Positions 1 to 10,875 of a DNA stretch of 64,000 nt are shown one piece after another; positions within the stretch are counted from its first letter, which is position 1, and every line of letters begins with the position of its first letter. The stretch covers positions 1 through 64,000 of the forward strand of contig JALQPE010002343.1 of the NCBI GenBank assembly GCA_030407315.1, in the 5' to 3' direction. This stretch comes from Asparagopsis taxiformis. Its lineage: Eukaryota; Rhodophyta; Florideophyceae; Bonnemaisoniales; Bonnemaisoniaceae. Both the position numbers and the translations under genes were made by a program. The notes beneath the pieces are model-generated. The model saw only the letters and a list, made by a program, of their open reading frames with translations. It ran no database searches and had not been told where the DNA came from.

Positions 1-686
1 CATGTTTTAATCTTATTCTCATCTACACGAATATACTGTTCGTGTCGCTTCCCTATTGGGTACCCACTTACGGATGTGCCAATCAGAAGGCACCAGCCAA
101 CTGGCGTGTTTCCTATACTTAGGACCAGCTAAGGCTGACAAATAACCCCACCCGGGCCTATCGGCCCCGGCCAAGACCCCACAAGGGGCAAATTTTAACT
201 TTGGCTGATCAGCCATACATTACAATGTAAGCCTATTGGCAATGACCTCGCGGGTAGGCGAGCGCCAGTAATTGGGTTCTGATTGGTCACTAACTGGATA
301 TTTACTCCTAACCACTAACCCTAGCTTACAGTAGACTTAGTATAAAACTGCCACTGGAATAGCCAGTAGGCACGGTTTCTAGAGTAACGTAAACTCAAGT
401 GGAATTACGACCCACAGGAACAGTGTTCGCATACCTATTGTTCAACCCCTCTCCGGGAAAACCTTAGGTTAGCCAACAGCTCGACGGATTACGTCATCTT
501 GCTCCATTAATACTCACCTCGCGTGAGCGCTATAATCGCACAACCCCCTCCAGGTAACGATACCTCTCTCTTACGAGACTACCCGCTGGGTACCTATAAG
601 GTTCATCTGCTCTACCACTTCCTCTACCGAGGCTCGGGACACCTGTCGGGTGGTTTGCCGCTCTAGCGGATTTTCTACCTGCTACA
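1..686 (+). repeat. 5' LTR of Ty3-like element G1
   Basis: This stretch has no supported gene and ends in CTACA directly before a primer-binding site that G1 shares with a second Ty3-like element. That makes it the 5' LTR, or most of it. The left edge is uncertain: a TG occurs at base 3, but the LTR may start outside the window. The right edge at 686 is supported by the site that follows. Confidence 0.5.
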
Positions 687-687
687 T

Positions 688-703
688 TGGTCTCTCGACC
701 TAG
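688..703 (+). promoter_or_regulatory. Primer-binding site of G1
   Basis: TGGTCTCTCGACCTAG lies one base after the presumed LTR end. It starts with TGG, as expected for pairing with the CCA end of a tRNA. The same string occurs at 3663 behind a second LTR-like end, so it is a conserved part of this retroelement family. The tRNA was not identified. Confidence 0.55.
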
Positions 704-763
704 AACCTTGTACCCTCGGGTAAGTCTCTTTGAGAGAAATTTTCCTTCACAATCATCTTCACG

Positions 764-2689
764 ATGCCTCGTAACCCTACAGCGGGACCCTCTAGTGAGG
801 ACATAGCGCCTGCCAGCGACTTATCCGATTCGGATCTGATCGCCGAAGAAGGCGTGGTGATTAACACCCTGCAAGACCGAGCCGACCGAATCTTCAACGA
901 GCGGTTGGAAGAGTTCAAGGCTGAATTCAGCACCGTCGTCGAGAAGACTGTTCAAGACCGCAGGGAGGAAATCGTAGACGCTACGGTCGAAACCGTCATG
1001 GAACTGGTCGAGCCAAAGCTGATGGCCGCCAGCCGAGAAGCCACCCAAGATCGGGACGCCGAGTTCCTAGCGGAAACCTGGAATCAGGTCAAAGCCGAAT
1101 TCGCTAAACGCGTATCCCTTTTGGAAAACTCGTCTGGAGGAGCTTTCGATTCACGGCTTTAGTGCCAGTCCATTAGGACAACAGGAGTTTCCTGCTCGCC
1201 GCAGCCGATCGGCTGACTTCCCTGACCCTACATCCGGTAGGGAGGAAGAAGAAGATCCCCGATTGGATCAAGTCGCAGAAGCAACCCGACACCTGTTGGA
1301 CCGTGTCGACGCCCTCGCCGAATCACTATCCCGAACAGGGAATATCTCTCGCACGAGACAGCACACTCGTGCCACCGCATCTACACCGGAAAATCCCTCG
1401 TGGGATGATGAAGAAGGACCTCTTGAGGAAGGCTTAGTGCCTTTGAAGGCCCGCGAACCCGCATTCGACCTAGTGGTCTCCTATCGGTACTACCGACTCA
1501 AGAACAAGTCCCTAACGACCGACACCCCAATGGGGAAACCAAGAAGCTTGTATAAGCTAACGGAGAAGATCCGTAATTTCAACGCGTCATTCACGCCGTT
1601 CGATGGTACGGAACCCATCGATATCCTCCGGTTCCTCGCGGAATTTCAAGATGCATGTGATTCATGCGGAGTCTCGGAGGTAGAAGCTACCAAGTTACTC
1701 AAGTATTTCCTGGAAGGAAACCTCAACGGTTTATCGCCGCTGAGGCGAAAGCGCAAGCTTCTCAACCACCTGCACCAGCAGATCACTTGGCCTCAAGCCG
1801 TTAACGCCCTTCTGGCTCGCTACGTGACGGACAATGTCCTAACAGACGCTTATGACGCGGTAACGCGTATACGGCAAGGGCCGGATGAAGATGAAGCTGC
1901 ATACGCAGACAGACTGCAGGACGCTGCTCTCCTGTGTGCGAATGTCTTCTCGGAAAGAGACTTGGTCAACTACTACCTCAAGGGCCTACGCCCAGAGGTT
2001 AAACACACCGTCAAGGTGACTATAGGCCGCAGTGGCGGAGAGAATTTCTGGCTGTCTGTCCGTAACCTTGCTAAAAGACTCGGGGACTCTTTACGAGCAT
2101 CGCTGCCCGCGAAACCTAAGGCCTACCCTACTCGGGAAATCGCGGATCGTAAACGCAAAGCGTTGCTCGCTACCGTACCCGGAGAACCGGCTGTGATACC
2201 GCGGACCCCGCCGCCGACCTTACCTTCCCCTACCGGGAACCCAATGGGCGCGCCAATGCAGGCCCCTACCCTAACGGGAGAACATCTTAAACTCGCTGAG
2301 AGTATGATCCCCGAAGGGGCTGTTACTTGGAGATGCTCTGGCTGTCGCCAACCGGGCATGTGTTGTACACTTGCCCTTACCTACCACCCTCAGTGGGAAC
2401 TTACTTCGCCTTTGCGAACTACGCTTACCAGCAGGAACCGGAACAGGTTATGCGCCGCCAACAGCGCCAGTCCGACCGATTCAACCGGAAAAGGGATTAC
2501 CCTAAAGCCGTGCTCCAACGGTCAAACCCTCCAACACGCATGGTTGCGTTCGCCGATGACGAAACTCATCCCAAATCGGGCCCTCTGAGGCGAGACGTTT
2601 TAGAACGTAACGGATCTTCCATAACAGCTCAAGACGTTGCCGACGCCTTGGAAACCTCCGACGACTCCGACACGTCCTCGGAAAACTAA
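764..2689 (+). pseudogene. Gag of Ty3-like element G1, two frameshifts
   Basis: This is the structural (capsid-nucleocapsid) protein of a Ty3-like retrotransposon. The frame opens with ATG at 764 and runs to 1162 through an acidic, coiled-coil-like region. A capsid-like part lies in another frame at about 1140-2350. The end, 2360-2689, returns to the first frame. The capsid part resembles the gag of G2 in this window: both have a DGTEPIDILRFL or DGIAVLSFLKYF type segment, a LLKYFL or LFKYFL segment and an FSERDLV or FSERTLV segment. A CCHC zinc knuckle (C-x2-C-x4-H-x4-C) is split across the second shift: CSGCRQPG in one frame, HVLYTC in the next. The two shifts compensate each other, so the original gag was one frame. 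As it stands the gene is broken. Confidence 0.75.
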
Positions 2690-2844
2690 TGACGGGGAGT
2701 GAGGTGTTGCACTCCCGTCAGGAGGTGGAGCGATTACGCTACTCGGTGGACATCTCACCACAACCACCTCCGCAGGAAAAGGCTGCAACTCCCTCTAGGG
2801 ACCAAAGTCTTTCCCAGACACCAACCCCTTCGGGTTCCCCCACA
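2690..2844 (+). pseudogene. Stub of the G1 pol frame
   Basis: A frame shifted -1 relative to gag is open from at least 2641 through 2844, with an ATG overlapping the gag stop (TAATG). It has no recognisable protease motif before the sequence changes to the GC-rich LTR-like DNA of G2. It is probably the start of G1 pol, cut off by the insertion of G2. Assignment rests on position only. Confidence 0.35.
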
Positions 2845-3660
2845 GGTGTGGTGCAATTAAGTTGGTGGATGGAATCGATGCGAGCGCGCGCGTTTACGTT
2901 AGTCCGCAAGCATCCGTTTGAGTTAGTTTAGTAAGCGAGCGTACGCGTGGCGTCTTGATTACGTGTCACGGAGCGTCAATGCGAGCGCGTGCGCGCGTAC
3001 GTTGCCACGAAACCGCGAGCCGCGCCACGTGTAGCGTTTTCCGCGAATTTCCCTTTATTTCCCTTTTTTGGGTTTTTTATGACGAAAGTCTTTTTCCCAA
3101 ATATTTCCCTTTTTTTTGCGTGCGAGCGTGCGGCGCCGCGCCGCCGGCCGGCCACACAAGGACAGCCTGTCCCAAGTAAGTTAGCTATTAGTGGTCGCAT
3201 GGCTTCGCACCCTACCAATAAACAGTCAGCACTTTCGCAGCTACGAGTTAAGCGTTGAGCGCGTCGCGAGGACCGATTGCGTTACGACGTTGCGTCCGGA
3301 TTGCTCACGATCGCCGACGTACGTGCGCGCGCGCCGCGTTTACCGACCGTCGAATTGCGTCGCACCGCGAGACCGCACGTTGCGTCGCATACCGCTAGGC
3401 CAGGGATTTACGACCCCTGCGTGGATCGTGTTGAGCTCGAGTTTACTCGGTGATCTCACCCTGAGATCACGGCTTGCGCCGGCCCGCGAATCCCGTGTTG
3501 CGATCGACCCTGCGCGTTCCGCCGTTGTACCACCCGATCGCCTCCGCGACCGAGCGCCGTGCGAAACGCAAGTTCACGAGCGCGTTACGGTTCAACACGC
3601 CCTGACAAGGCAAGCGATTCTAGAACTCTCTTAGTGACCGCCATCCCGGCTGGTCCTACA
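2845..3660 (+). repeat. Presumed 5' LTR of Ty3-like element G2
   Basis: This GC-rich, CpG-rich, gene-free stretch lies between the G1 pol stub and a second copy of the primer-binding site. It ends in CTACA at 3660, like the G1 LTR. The start at TGTGG (2845) is a guess from the usual TG...CA rule, because the matching 3' LTR is not in the window. Short frames within it look like by-products of base composition. Confidence 0.4.
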
Positions 3661-3662
3661 AC

Positions 3663-3678
3663 TGGTCTCTCGACCTAG
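3663..3678 (+). promoter_or_regulatory. Primer-binding site of G2
   Basis: TGGTCTCTCGACCTAG is identical to the G1 site at 688-703 and lies two bases after the CTACA end of the presumed LTR. The bases from 3679 to 4233 are an untranslated leader in which I see no conserved gene. Confidence 0.6.
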
Positions 3679-4233
3679 AATTGCGCGAACCGACGTGCGA
3701 ACTCAGCGAAGAACAGAAACTCCGCTTGGGGAAACACGGGACGCCAAACCTATCGCTTACTCTAATTCCCCCTTTTTCCGTTCGTCGTGCGCGACAGCGA
3801 GGGCCATTGACGCGTGCGCGCGTATCGCTATCCCGGAAGCGGTGCTATAGCCTCTCTGGTTTGTATAACTACCCTATCTCTACTACGACGGTTCGCAGCG
3901 CGGAACGACGCGATCGAAGACGCAGCGCGTGCGCGCGCTAGTTCGCAACCCTAACGCGGGTTCGGCGGTGCCGCAAATATTGGTTCGCGGACGATCGAGA
4001 CCCGTCTTTGCGCGTTCCGAGCGAGGAAGAAGCCCTCCTGCGAGCGAACTCGTCCCCCTCACCCTTACTACGCGCGCCCGATACGCAGACAATTTTCGGG
4101 AAGCGCTTCCCTTTTTACTTGCCAATTTTTCGACGCGCCGACGCGAGATTTTGACGCGCGCCGAATTCCCCTTTCTCCCTTCCCATCATCCCTTTTCCCT
4201 TTTCCCTAGGCGACGATCGAACGCGACCGCGCC

Positions 4234-4495
4234 GATGGATCCCCCTACGCGCGAGCGATCGAACGCGCCGACCGAACCGCCGCCAGTCGCGTCGCAAACG
4301 CACGCAGTCGACGCACTGGTCGCTTCACACATCCCTGACCCTACCGCTTCCCCGTGGCCGCCGCTACCGACGCAAGCGCTCGCGAGCATTGACGACGACG
4401 CGCAAACGTCCGACGATGGCGCCGCAACGAAGCGCGAGGCCGAGTTCCGCGTTTCCGACGTGCACGCTACGCCGTCCGCAACGCTTCCGAGCTTG
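4234..4495 (+). pseudogene. Gag of G2, N-terminal part, split by element A
   Basis: The frame beginning MDPPTRERS at 4234 has an ATG in a good context (GCCGATGG) and encodes a proline- and acid-rich N-terminal region. At 4495 it meets the end of transposon A and reads into it. The rest of the gene resumes at 23574. Removing A plus one copy of the CTTG duplication joins the two parts in the same frame, so A disrupted a continuous gag. An earlier in-frame ATG exists at 3929, but the region before 4234 reads like leader. Confidence 0.6.
4492..4495. repeat. Target-site duplication of element A, left copy
   Basis: CTTG flanks the left end of A and recurs at 23574-23577. Deleting A and one copy restores an open gag frame. 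Confidence 0.8.
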
Positions 4496-5044
4496 AACGC
4501 TGGTTCCGAGCGGATCAGAATATTATTTTTTGTAATCAGAATGAAATTTTCTACGTGCTGGCAATGATGTGTCACGCATGTCACAATACGCAGTAATTGA
4601 GATAGTGATATATAACATTGCGTGACATAACAGAACGAGCGCAGCTGGAGACACGTGTCTCTATTGCAGAAAACATTCAATAGACGAATCATGTAGACTG
4701 AGATACACATGGAATGTCGTATACGACACTATGTACACTGGGCACTGCAGAGTCTACTACTACATACCCTCAAATCTTGCCTTCTGTGCGCCTCTTCGTT
4801 CACTGTGCTGAGCCACTGTAGTGCTAGACAGGCTGTCTCTGTATAAACAAGTCTTTGGCGCCTTTCCCCAGATCTACAGATTCTATAGGATTGAATAGAA
4901 GGGCATGGATCTGTGTGCATCGAGATAAAAGGCTCTTCGCTTCCCTTCTCTGAGGAAGGTACGATACCATCAATTTAGAAGTGATTGTGTGCCTCAAATT
5001 TTCTTTGGACAGCTGCCCGCTCTCTAAATTGCGCTAGGTACCTA

Positions 5045-5080
5045 GAAAATTACCATTAGCACGTGCTAATGGTAATTTTC
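5045..5080. repeat. 36-bp perfect palindrome in the left TIR
   Basis: The half-site is GAAAATTACCATTAGCAC, and the palindrome centres on CACGTG. It is about 550 bp from the transposon end and is repeated at 22988-23023. It could be a protein-binding site (transposase, ParB-like protein or an E-box factor) or a cruciform. Confidence 0.85.
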
Positions 5081-5905
5081 CAATGACGTGTATGAGAAAG
5101 CAGTGTCATCAGGAATAAATTTGAATTGAACGAAAATTTCTTTGTGACGCACACTGAAAGTATCAATATTATTTTCTGGGAAATTTCAGATTTGGCAGTT
5201 TAATTTTGGCCTTGTGCAACACGGAGAGAAATTTTGGCACGGAAAATGAGAATGCTATTCAGTACACGGGGAAACGGACTGGATTCTTCCATGAATGTAG
5301 TCCACTATGGACTGCTGGGCGTCACATGACTGCTTCAATGTGCTGGGCTGGAACTCTATTGCGATTTAAGTGATCTAGCAGCGCTAAAATCTTCCTTCCT
5401 CTTCACCCTCGCATACGGTCTGACACTGCGGAAGAAATGAACACTTCCCATGGGAGGTGCACCATCACCATCACTCTGCGATATCGTGCAAGAGAGCCAA
5501 GTCGTGAAAACCACATCTCCATTGAACTGTCTCAGATGGAAATCTTCCTGGTTCTGCAACTCTCATCCCCAGATCCATCCCTCCAGTAAACTATGGGCGA
5601 TTTCATCCAAAATGATCACGACCACACTGCTGCCAGCTGGTGACATACTTAATTTGCGCAAACGACATGACCATTTGGTCATTACGGTCTACAACCTGAA
5701 TGGTATCCATTGGACCGAACGAATCCTGATTGCATTCTATACTAACTACAAAAGATACGTTCTGTGTATGGCTTCTATTGCACTTTGTTCTGCAGAACTG
5801 CCATAACGGAAATACTTTCCCATCCAGTACTGTTCGAACAGTTCGATCGAACTGAACCATCCAACGTCAGCACGCGCAAATTCACATAACGCACATCAGG
5901 GTGCC

Positions 5906-6208
5906 ATGATGTGTTCTTACATAGCAGTACCAAGAAGGGTATCCTTTATGGGATACCAGACGCATAGAAAGCATATTCCAGGACCGAATATTCTGACGGG
6001 ATTTGGGATGAGTTCAGCAACTGCTCTGGGTGCCATGGAGTCAATTGTGAAATTGTCCATAGTTGGGCTACTACTAATTGCATACGCACATTCATTCATG
6101 ATTTATGCATTGAGTTTAGCAAGAAGATTGAGGCGATTATGTTTGAAGCGCAACAACATTCATGGTCAGGTTGAAAAATGGGCGTTGTTACATGGTTCAA
6201 TTGTATAA
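5906..6208 (+). CDS. Possible small membrane protein in the left TIR
   Basis: A 100-residue frame with one hydrophobic stretch (roughly residues 50-72, including SIVKLSIVGLLLIAYAHSF) followed by a basic segment. It is present in both TIR copies (mirror at 21859-22161) and followed nine bases later by another short frame. I recognise no family. The frame could be chance, because both copies are nearly identical and give no independent evidence of selection. Confidence 0.2.
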   Translation: MMCSYIAVPRRVSFMGYQTHRKHIPGPNILTGFGMSSATALGAMESIVKLSIVGLLLIAYAHSFMIYALSLARRLRRLCLKRNNIHGQVEKWALLHGSIV

Positions 6209-6217
6209 TGGATACCA

Positions 6218-6451
6218 ATGTTCGGGAGTTTACTGAATGAAAATAAGATTGCAGAAGTCTATATGACTGCTTTTATGTTATATTATCAGCGACGTCTGAT
6301 GGCCGCATGTGGGTTGGATAGTCTGCAAGGGGAGGGATTCAGTTCGATTGTGTCAAGATTGTTCATCGAGATTGAATCGGTAGTGCATTTGTTGTATTGG
6401 ACTGGCGGAACTCTGATTGAAAATACACAACGCACTGCTGATCCCCTGTAG
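6218..6451 (+). CDS. Short frame of unknown function in the left TIR
   Basis: A 77-residue frame directly after the previous one, mirrored at 21616-21849. No motif is recognised. It may be the end of a longer decayed gene that includes the frame at 5906. Confidence is low. Confidence 0.15.
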   Translation: MFGSLLNENKIAEVYMTAFMLYYQRRLMAACGLDSLQGEGFSSIVSRLFIEIESVVHLLYWTGGTLIENTQRTADPL

Positions 6452-6920
6452 ATGGCACATGTCATGATAGATATGGTGCTGTTTTGTACCAGCCCAATTC
6501 TACATGAAGCGAGTAAGCATACGATCGTGTGCTATGCTAACGGTGGTTTGTACATACATACATGATACCACCCGGTACTTGCAATCATGGTTTGCTGCAT
6601 GAAAGTTCTGGTTGCTCTACTAGTCGACTACAGAAAACGTTAGTGATGGTGGTGCGAGAGGTTGTGACTATGGCTGAATCATCATTTGACCGAAAATAGA
6701 AGCTGTGCAATGAATGCTGAAGGCCTATGGCAATAAGCTGTGCTCAAGTGTCCCTAGAGGCAGTCTGCATTTTTCAACAGCGCAGTGACTGCCAACAGCT
6801 TTCTTCCAGAGGGAGAAACGGGTGCATTCCATTTCAAACGGCCTTAATTCGGATGTGCACACTCCAGGAGACCAGGTTTCACATTTGAAGCTACATTAGT
6901 TCATCTAGGAAGTCTTCACT

Positions 6921-7253
6921 GAACTCAATCCATATTCCTAGGCACGGCTTCTATCGTTTTTGGTTCGTATCATATGAAGAAAAACGTAAGATCTTGAAGA
7001 TCTTGTATGCATTGTGAAAATTGGCTGCTTTAGAATTGTGCTCCATGAAGAGTTTCCTGACGCAAAATCTGTTCGTCTGTCAAGAAGAACAGTTGTAGCT
7101 GCTCACAGACTAGAGCAATTTATTTCTTGCAATGTGTTCTCCGCAGTGTTTTTGGAAAAGACCAGAGTGCTCTTAAGACAGAACTTATCATGCGGGAGCT
7201 GTGAATCTACTCGGGTGGAATGATCAATGCTATGAAAGAGAGGGTAAAATTCT
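6921..7253. other. Spacer between left TIR and methyltransferase gene
   Basis: Unique sequence inside A, downstream of the methyltransferase stop codon. I see no gene or repeat in it. It would hold the 3' end of that transcript. Confidence 0.5.
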
Positions 7254-9320
7254 CTACTGTTCCTTCAATACGGTTGAGCCACTATCACTGATCATTCTCA
7301 TCTGATTGGCATCCCAGCAGTAGAAGCTATCTTTGAAATCCCCAAGCGTGATAATTTTTTCATCGGCGCCGGGTGAAGGATAGGGGAAGGCAATGTTAAC
7401 GCACTCTGGATTGATCCGCAATCTCCAGACAACTACCAAGCATTCACCATTTTGGGAAAGTTCTGCAAGGTTGGTGTTATGCAAGATGCGCCGAACGGAT
7501 TGTTTCTCGTCTGGAGCTGGAAGTGCTACCTGGGCAAGACCTACAACCTTCCCTTCAATCAGAAGCTCTGCATCATCCCCTGTACGTAGGTGCTCATAAG
7601 CACATAAGTCTTTTGAAATTGAGGATAAATCCATAGGTTTCGGAGGTACTGAACTCTCATTGAAAAATTGTCTCTGGGTCTCATCTGTCGCACTCTTCGT
7701 GGAATCATTAATCTTCTGCCGTTTTGTAAGAGCACACCTGCCAGGCTGCTTCACGAAACTGACACTTCTGTCCATCGATAGAGCTTTGGCACGAAGACGT
7801 TCGTGTGCTGGACGAAAACACTCCGAATCCATCTCAATACATACACAAGAACGGTTAGTTTCAAGACAAGCTAATGCAGTAGACATAGTGCCTGCGAAGG
7901 CATCCAAAACTGAACCATCTTCCGGACAAAACGTTGTCAGAATTTCAGTGAGAAGATTGACGTTTTTCTCCTCAACCCTCACTACTGATTTCTTCCCAGG
8001 GAACAACAACTTATTTGGAGTCACCGGTACATTGGTTATGGCTGAAAGCCTCCTCCTCAAGTTACATGAAACTCTGTGGTACGGACTCTCGAAGTCTGGA
8101 GTAAAGTTTTGTGGATGTGTGCCGTTCTTGCGAGCTACAACAGCATATTCGACAAGATTCTGTGGGAATGCTGACAACCTGTGGAACTGTAAACCCTTCA
8201 TTGACTTGACAATCGTGAATACATGGCTAATCGATTTGAACCCATTCTCTCGGAGTGCAGTTATCCACTTCTGCATATACCGCACAGAGGTGAAAATGAA
8301 AATGTAACCACCCGGTTTCAGGACTCTGAACGAGAACTGCGAAAAGGATGACATGTCTTTATCGTCGAGATGGTCCAAATATGTCTTTCCACTTCCGGCG
8401 GCATTCGGGTCTAATCCATAGGGAGGATCAGTACATATCATATCAAAAAGATCATCCCCAGGACTTCTGATGCTCTTCTCATACTGCTGCCATGTAATTT
8501 GATGACAGTTTACGCGACTCGACTTCAAAAGATCCTCTGCGTAAGCAGAGCTTCTCTTTTTTGTATTTACTTCATTGGAAGATTCATCTTTCCCAATGAC
8601 TGCAAGTTTAGTCTGCAAACGTTCTGAAACCTCTGATGAATGGAACTTCACTTTGCCTTTCTCGATGAATTTTCCTGCGGGAAAAGGAGTTTCTTCTTGA
8701 ACTGTAGATGGGTGCATCTGCTGGCCCGGTTTTTTTGCAATATCAGTCATATTTGTTTGGTTGTTTGAATCATCTTTGCCATGTACATGTGATTTATGTC
8801 TTTGTAAATCACGACAGTGTGTCACATCTTCGCTTTCTTCCTCTTCAGTTGCTGTACTGATGGGAGTATTCTCGCCTTCGAACAAACGAGTTGTTCCTGC
8901 TTCACGGAGATTTTTGTGTTGTGAATCTGGAGACTTTGCAATAGCTTCGACAGAGGGATACACTTGTGCTCTGTACTTCGCTTCTTTCAATGGGGCTGAA
9001 GACGGGTACAGCTCTTTAAATAAATTCAGCAAGAAGGGAAGAATGTCCTCATCGTTTCCAGAGTTCAATTCGACTTCTTTGTCAAGCCGGGTGCCTTGTA
9101 ACAAGTTTGTTCGAACAGTCTGCATATCAGTAGGCCAATTAGAGCTTTCGAGAAATTTCTCGAACTTTCGAGCCTCGTGCAATGCGCGAGAGGCATTTCT
9201 GTATTGCTGTGACACTATAGTATGCTGGACCGGTTTGTACCCTTGGTTTTGACATATTTCTTTCAACCTGAAAATAGTATTCACCTGGATTTCCTCGCCG
9301 TCCGTGTCATCAGCTTTCAT
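7254..9320 (-). CDS. DNA N6-adenine methyltransferase of element A
   Basis: A 688-residue protein. The catalytic motif DPPYG lies near residue 297, with the SAM-binding motif DAFAGT near 475. The order (catalytic motif first, SAM motif second) is that of beta-class amino-methyltransferases, and DPPY points to N6-adenine as the target. Between them is a KPGGYIFIF strand. Residues 1-270 are a polar extension I do not recognise. The last 120 residues (AELLIEGKVVGLAQVALP ... TLGDFKDSFYCW) resemble the DUF8039 domain found on plant transposon proteins. The start is the first ATG, 26 nt after the stop of the ParB-like gene on the same strand. In prokaryotic phages and integrative elements, ParB-like and methyltransferase domains often share one protein. 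The frame is intact and likely acts on element or host DNA in the nucleus. Confidence 0.88.
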   Translation of the reverse strand: MKADDTDGEEIQVNTIFRLKEICQNQGYKPVQHTIVSQQYRNASRALHEARKFEKFLESSNWPTDMQTVRTNLLQGTRLDKEVELNSGNDEDILPFLLNLFKELYPSSAPLKEAKYRAQVYPSVEAIAKSPDSQHKNLREAGTTRLFEGENTPISTATEEEESEDVTHCRDLQRHKSHVHGKDDSNNQTNMTDIAKKPGQQMHPSTVQEETPFPAGKFIEKGKVKFHSSEVSERLQTKLAVIGKDESSNEVNTKKRSSAYAEDLLKSSRVNCHQITWQQYEKSIRSPGDDLFDMICTDPPYGLDPNAAGSGKTYLDHLDDKDMSSFSQFSFRVLKPGGYIFIFTSVRYMQKWITALRENGFKSISHVFTIVKSMKGLQFHRLSAFPQNLVEYAVVARKNGTHPQNFTPDFESPYHRVSCNLRRRLSAITNVPVTPNKLLFPGKKSVVRVEEKNVNLLTEILTTFCPEDGSVLDAFAGTMSTALACLETNRSCVCIEMDSECFRPAHERLRAKALSMDRSVSFVKQPGRCALTKRQKINDSTKSATDETQRQFFNESSVPPKPMDLSSISKDLCAYEHLRTGDDAELLIEGKVVGLAQVALPAPDEKQSVRRILHNTNLAELSQNGECLVVVWRLRINPECVNIAFPYPSPGADEKIITLGDFKDSFYCWDANQMRMISDSGSTVLKEQ

Positions 9321-10168
9321 GAAGACAGTGGATTGTTTTAACGAGGTTATGTTGATAAATCAACGAAAACACGGCAGTCAATCCTACTCGAGACGGTTTC
9401 TCGGGTGAGATTATCATCTTTGCCGGAGCATACTTCGATTGCTAGTTTTGGATGTTCCTCATTCATGATTGATCCAATAGCCTCAATAACCGTTCGTGGT
9501 AGGCGAGCTGCGGTGGCCGCAATTTGCTTCACGGTACTTTCTTTTGCATGAACAGAGCCATCATAAGCAGCCGCAACGTCAGCATAGGTTACTTTTTTGA
9601 CGTTCTTCTCGCGGCTCAATCTTTCAAATTCTTCACGTAACCCATACAGTGTGTCATAAAGGGTAGGTTCGACGTAAAATGTTTCAGAGTGCCTAGCATT
9701 CTGGGAGCGTGCTAGTTGTTTGAGTGTCAACATTGGATCTCCACCCTTCAGAAGCATCACAGGCCATCGGAAATCTCCCCAGCGTTCCTCATTGGACTTC
9801 ATTAGTTCAGCGATTGCGCATTGACGATGCATACCATCGATTATCCCGAACCATTCCTTATGTGAAGCACTCTTTTCTTTGGCCTCATCTGCGCTTAGGC
9901 CTATATTCTTGAAATGATTGAACACGAAGTGGCGATGAACCCAGTTAGCTTCATAACAATACCTAGATCTGATCCCGATATGAATCCATTTGTTTCCAAA
10001 ATAAGCTTCAAGCGTTCCACTCCCGATGTAGAGACCTTTCTGATGTTTGTCATCGGGATGCATGCCATCGGATTCACTTTAACGTTCACGGCTCCTTCGA
10101 TAAGGTCTAAAAATCTTGTGGTACTTTGGGCTGTTGAGCGAGAGCCAACAGATCGGTGATGTGACTCA

Positions 10169-10656
10169 TGTTGACTCACTGAGAATGGGCCTGGTAGGCC
10201 TAATTCCGTGAGAAAACTTTGACCCTCGATTTCTCTATGAAGGAGTGGTCTGAGCGCTCTGAAACCTATCTCATCGTATTCAGCGTGCCCGAATTAGTCG
10301 GGTAGCAACTTCTCCGGGGCTCCTACGACACTCCATTACGGAGTAACTGGCCTCTGAAGTTTCAATTTGTTTGTCATAGTTTCAATTAGTAATTAGAAAT
10401 GCCAAGATGGGTTGCCATCATGGCAGAGGGAAAATGTTATGATAAGTGTACACGTGTGGATGATATGATAGAGAAGCCCACGTGTACCAGATTGGCAGCG
10501 GGTGCTTGCTAGGACAGACTGTCAGTGACAGTCTGTCTGGAGCAGCCTTGAACAGGCTGTCCTTAGCACCGCCGGCGCACCTCGGCGAGAATACAAATTA
10601 TGTAGTGAGCTCGCAGATTCAGTAAACGCTCGGTAAGCGACCAAACTTTATCAACA
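10169..10656 (+). repeat. 5' LTR of copia 1
   Basis: Starts TGTTGACTCA and ends TTATCAACA. It matches 16243-16730 over the full 488 bp. Inside are inverted repeats around GTACACGTG ... CACGTGTAC and ACAGACTGTC/GACAGTCTGT, possibly promoter or dimer-binding sites. Confidence 0.96.
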
Positions 10657-10670
10657 GGTTATGGGCCCAG
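10657..10670 (+). promoter_or_regulatory. Primer-binding site, initiator tRNA-Met half
   Basis: GGTTATGGGCCCAG abuts the LTR. Its complement matches the anticodon arm of eukaryotic initiator tRNA-Met (TGGGCCCATAACC). This is the half-tRNA priming known for Drosophila copia and many Ty1/copia elements, rather than priming from the tRNA 3' end. Confidence 0.85.
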
Positions 10671-10875
10671 TGCGCTCGCTCGGGTCGTTTCTTATTCTCT
10701 AGCGCTGCGGTGAGTGTCTCTTTCGCGTCGGCGTGTGTCTTACCTTTCTCGCCTTGTTTCTTCTCGTTTTGTCTTCTTTCCTGCGCGTCCTCCTGCTCTC
10801 GTTCTGCGCCTCCGTGCGCTTTCGCTCGCCTGCGCGTCGCGTTCGTCGCGCTCCCTCCTGCGGCGCTGCCGTCTT

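Larger units (their letters stand above)
4496..6920 (+). repeat. Left terminal inverted repeat of A
   Basis: This block is repeated in reverse at 21147-23573. By eye the copies differ only by single-base changes, such as one T in a T-run near 5175 and one substitution near 6511. The match stops after AGTCTTCACT at 6920. Such long, almost identical repeats imply recent transposition or continuing conversion between the ends. The repeat contains a 36-bp palindrome and a few short frames. Confidence 0.92.

Noticed and set aside
2670..2695. A programmed frameshift at the end of G1 gag (GGAAAAC before TAATG)
   Set aside because: The heptamer does not follow the X XXY YYZ rule in the gag frame and no clear stem follows. 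G1 is in any case already broken.
8761..9252. Plus-strand frames of 160-215 codons over the methyltransferase gene (also 7660-8307)
   Set aside because: They are antisense shadows. The minus-strand frame carries the conserved motifs over the whole length.
7254..10163. A restriction-modification system (methyltransferase plus ParB-like nuclease)
   Set aside because: No restriction endonuclease motif is visible, the ParB-like frame is broken, and the pair lies in a eukaryotic transposon. A modification role without restriction fits better.
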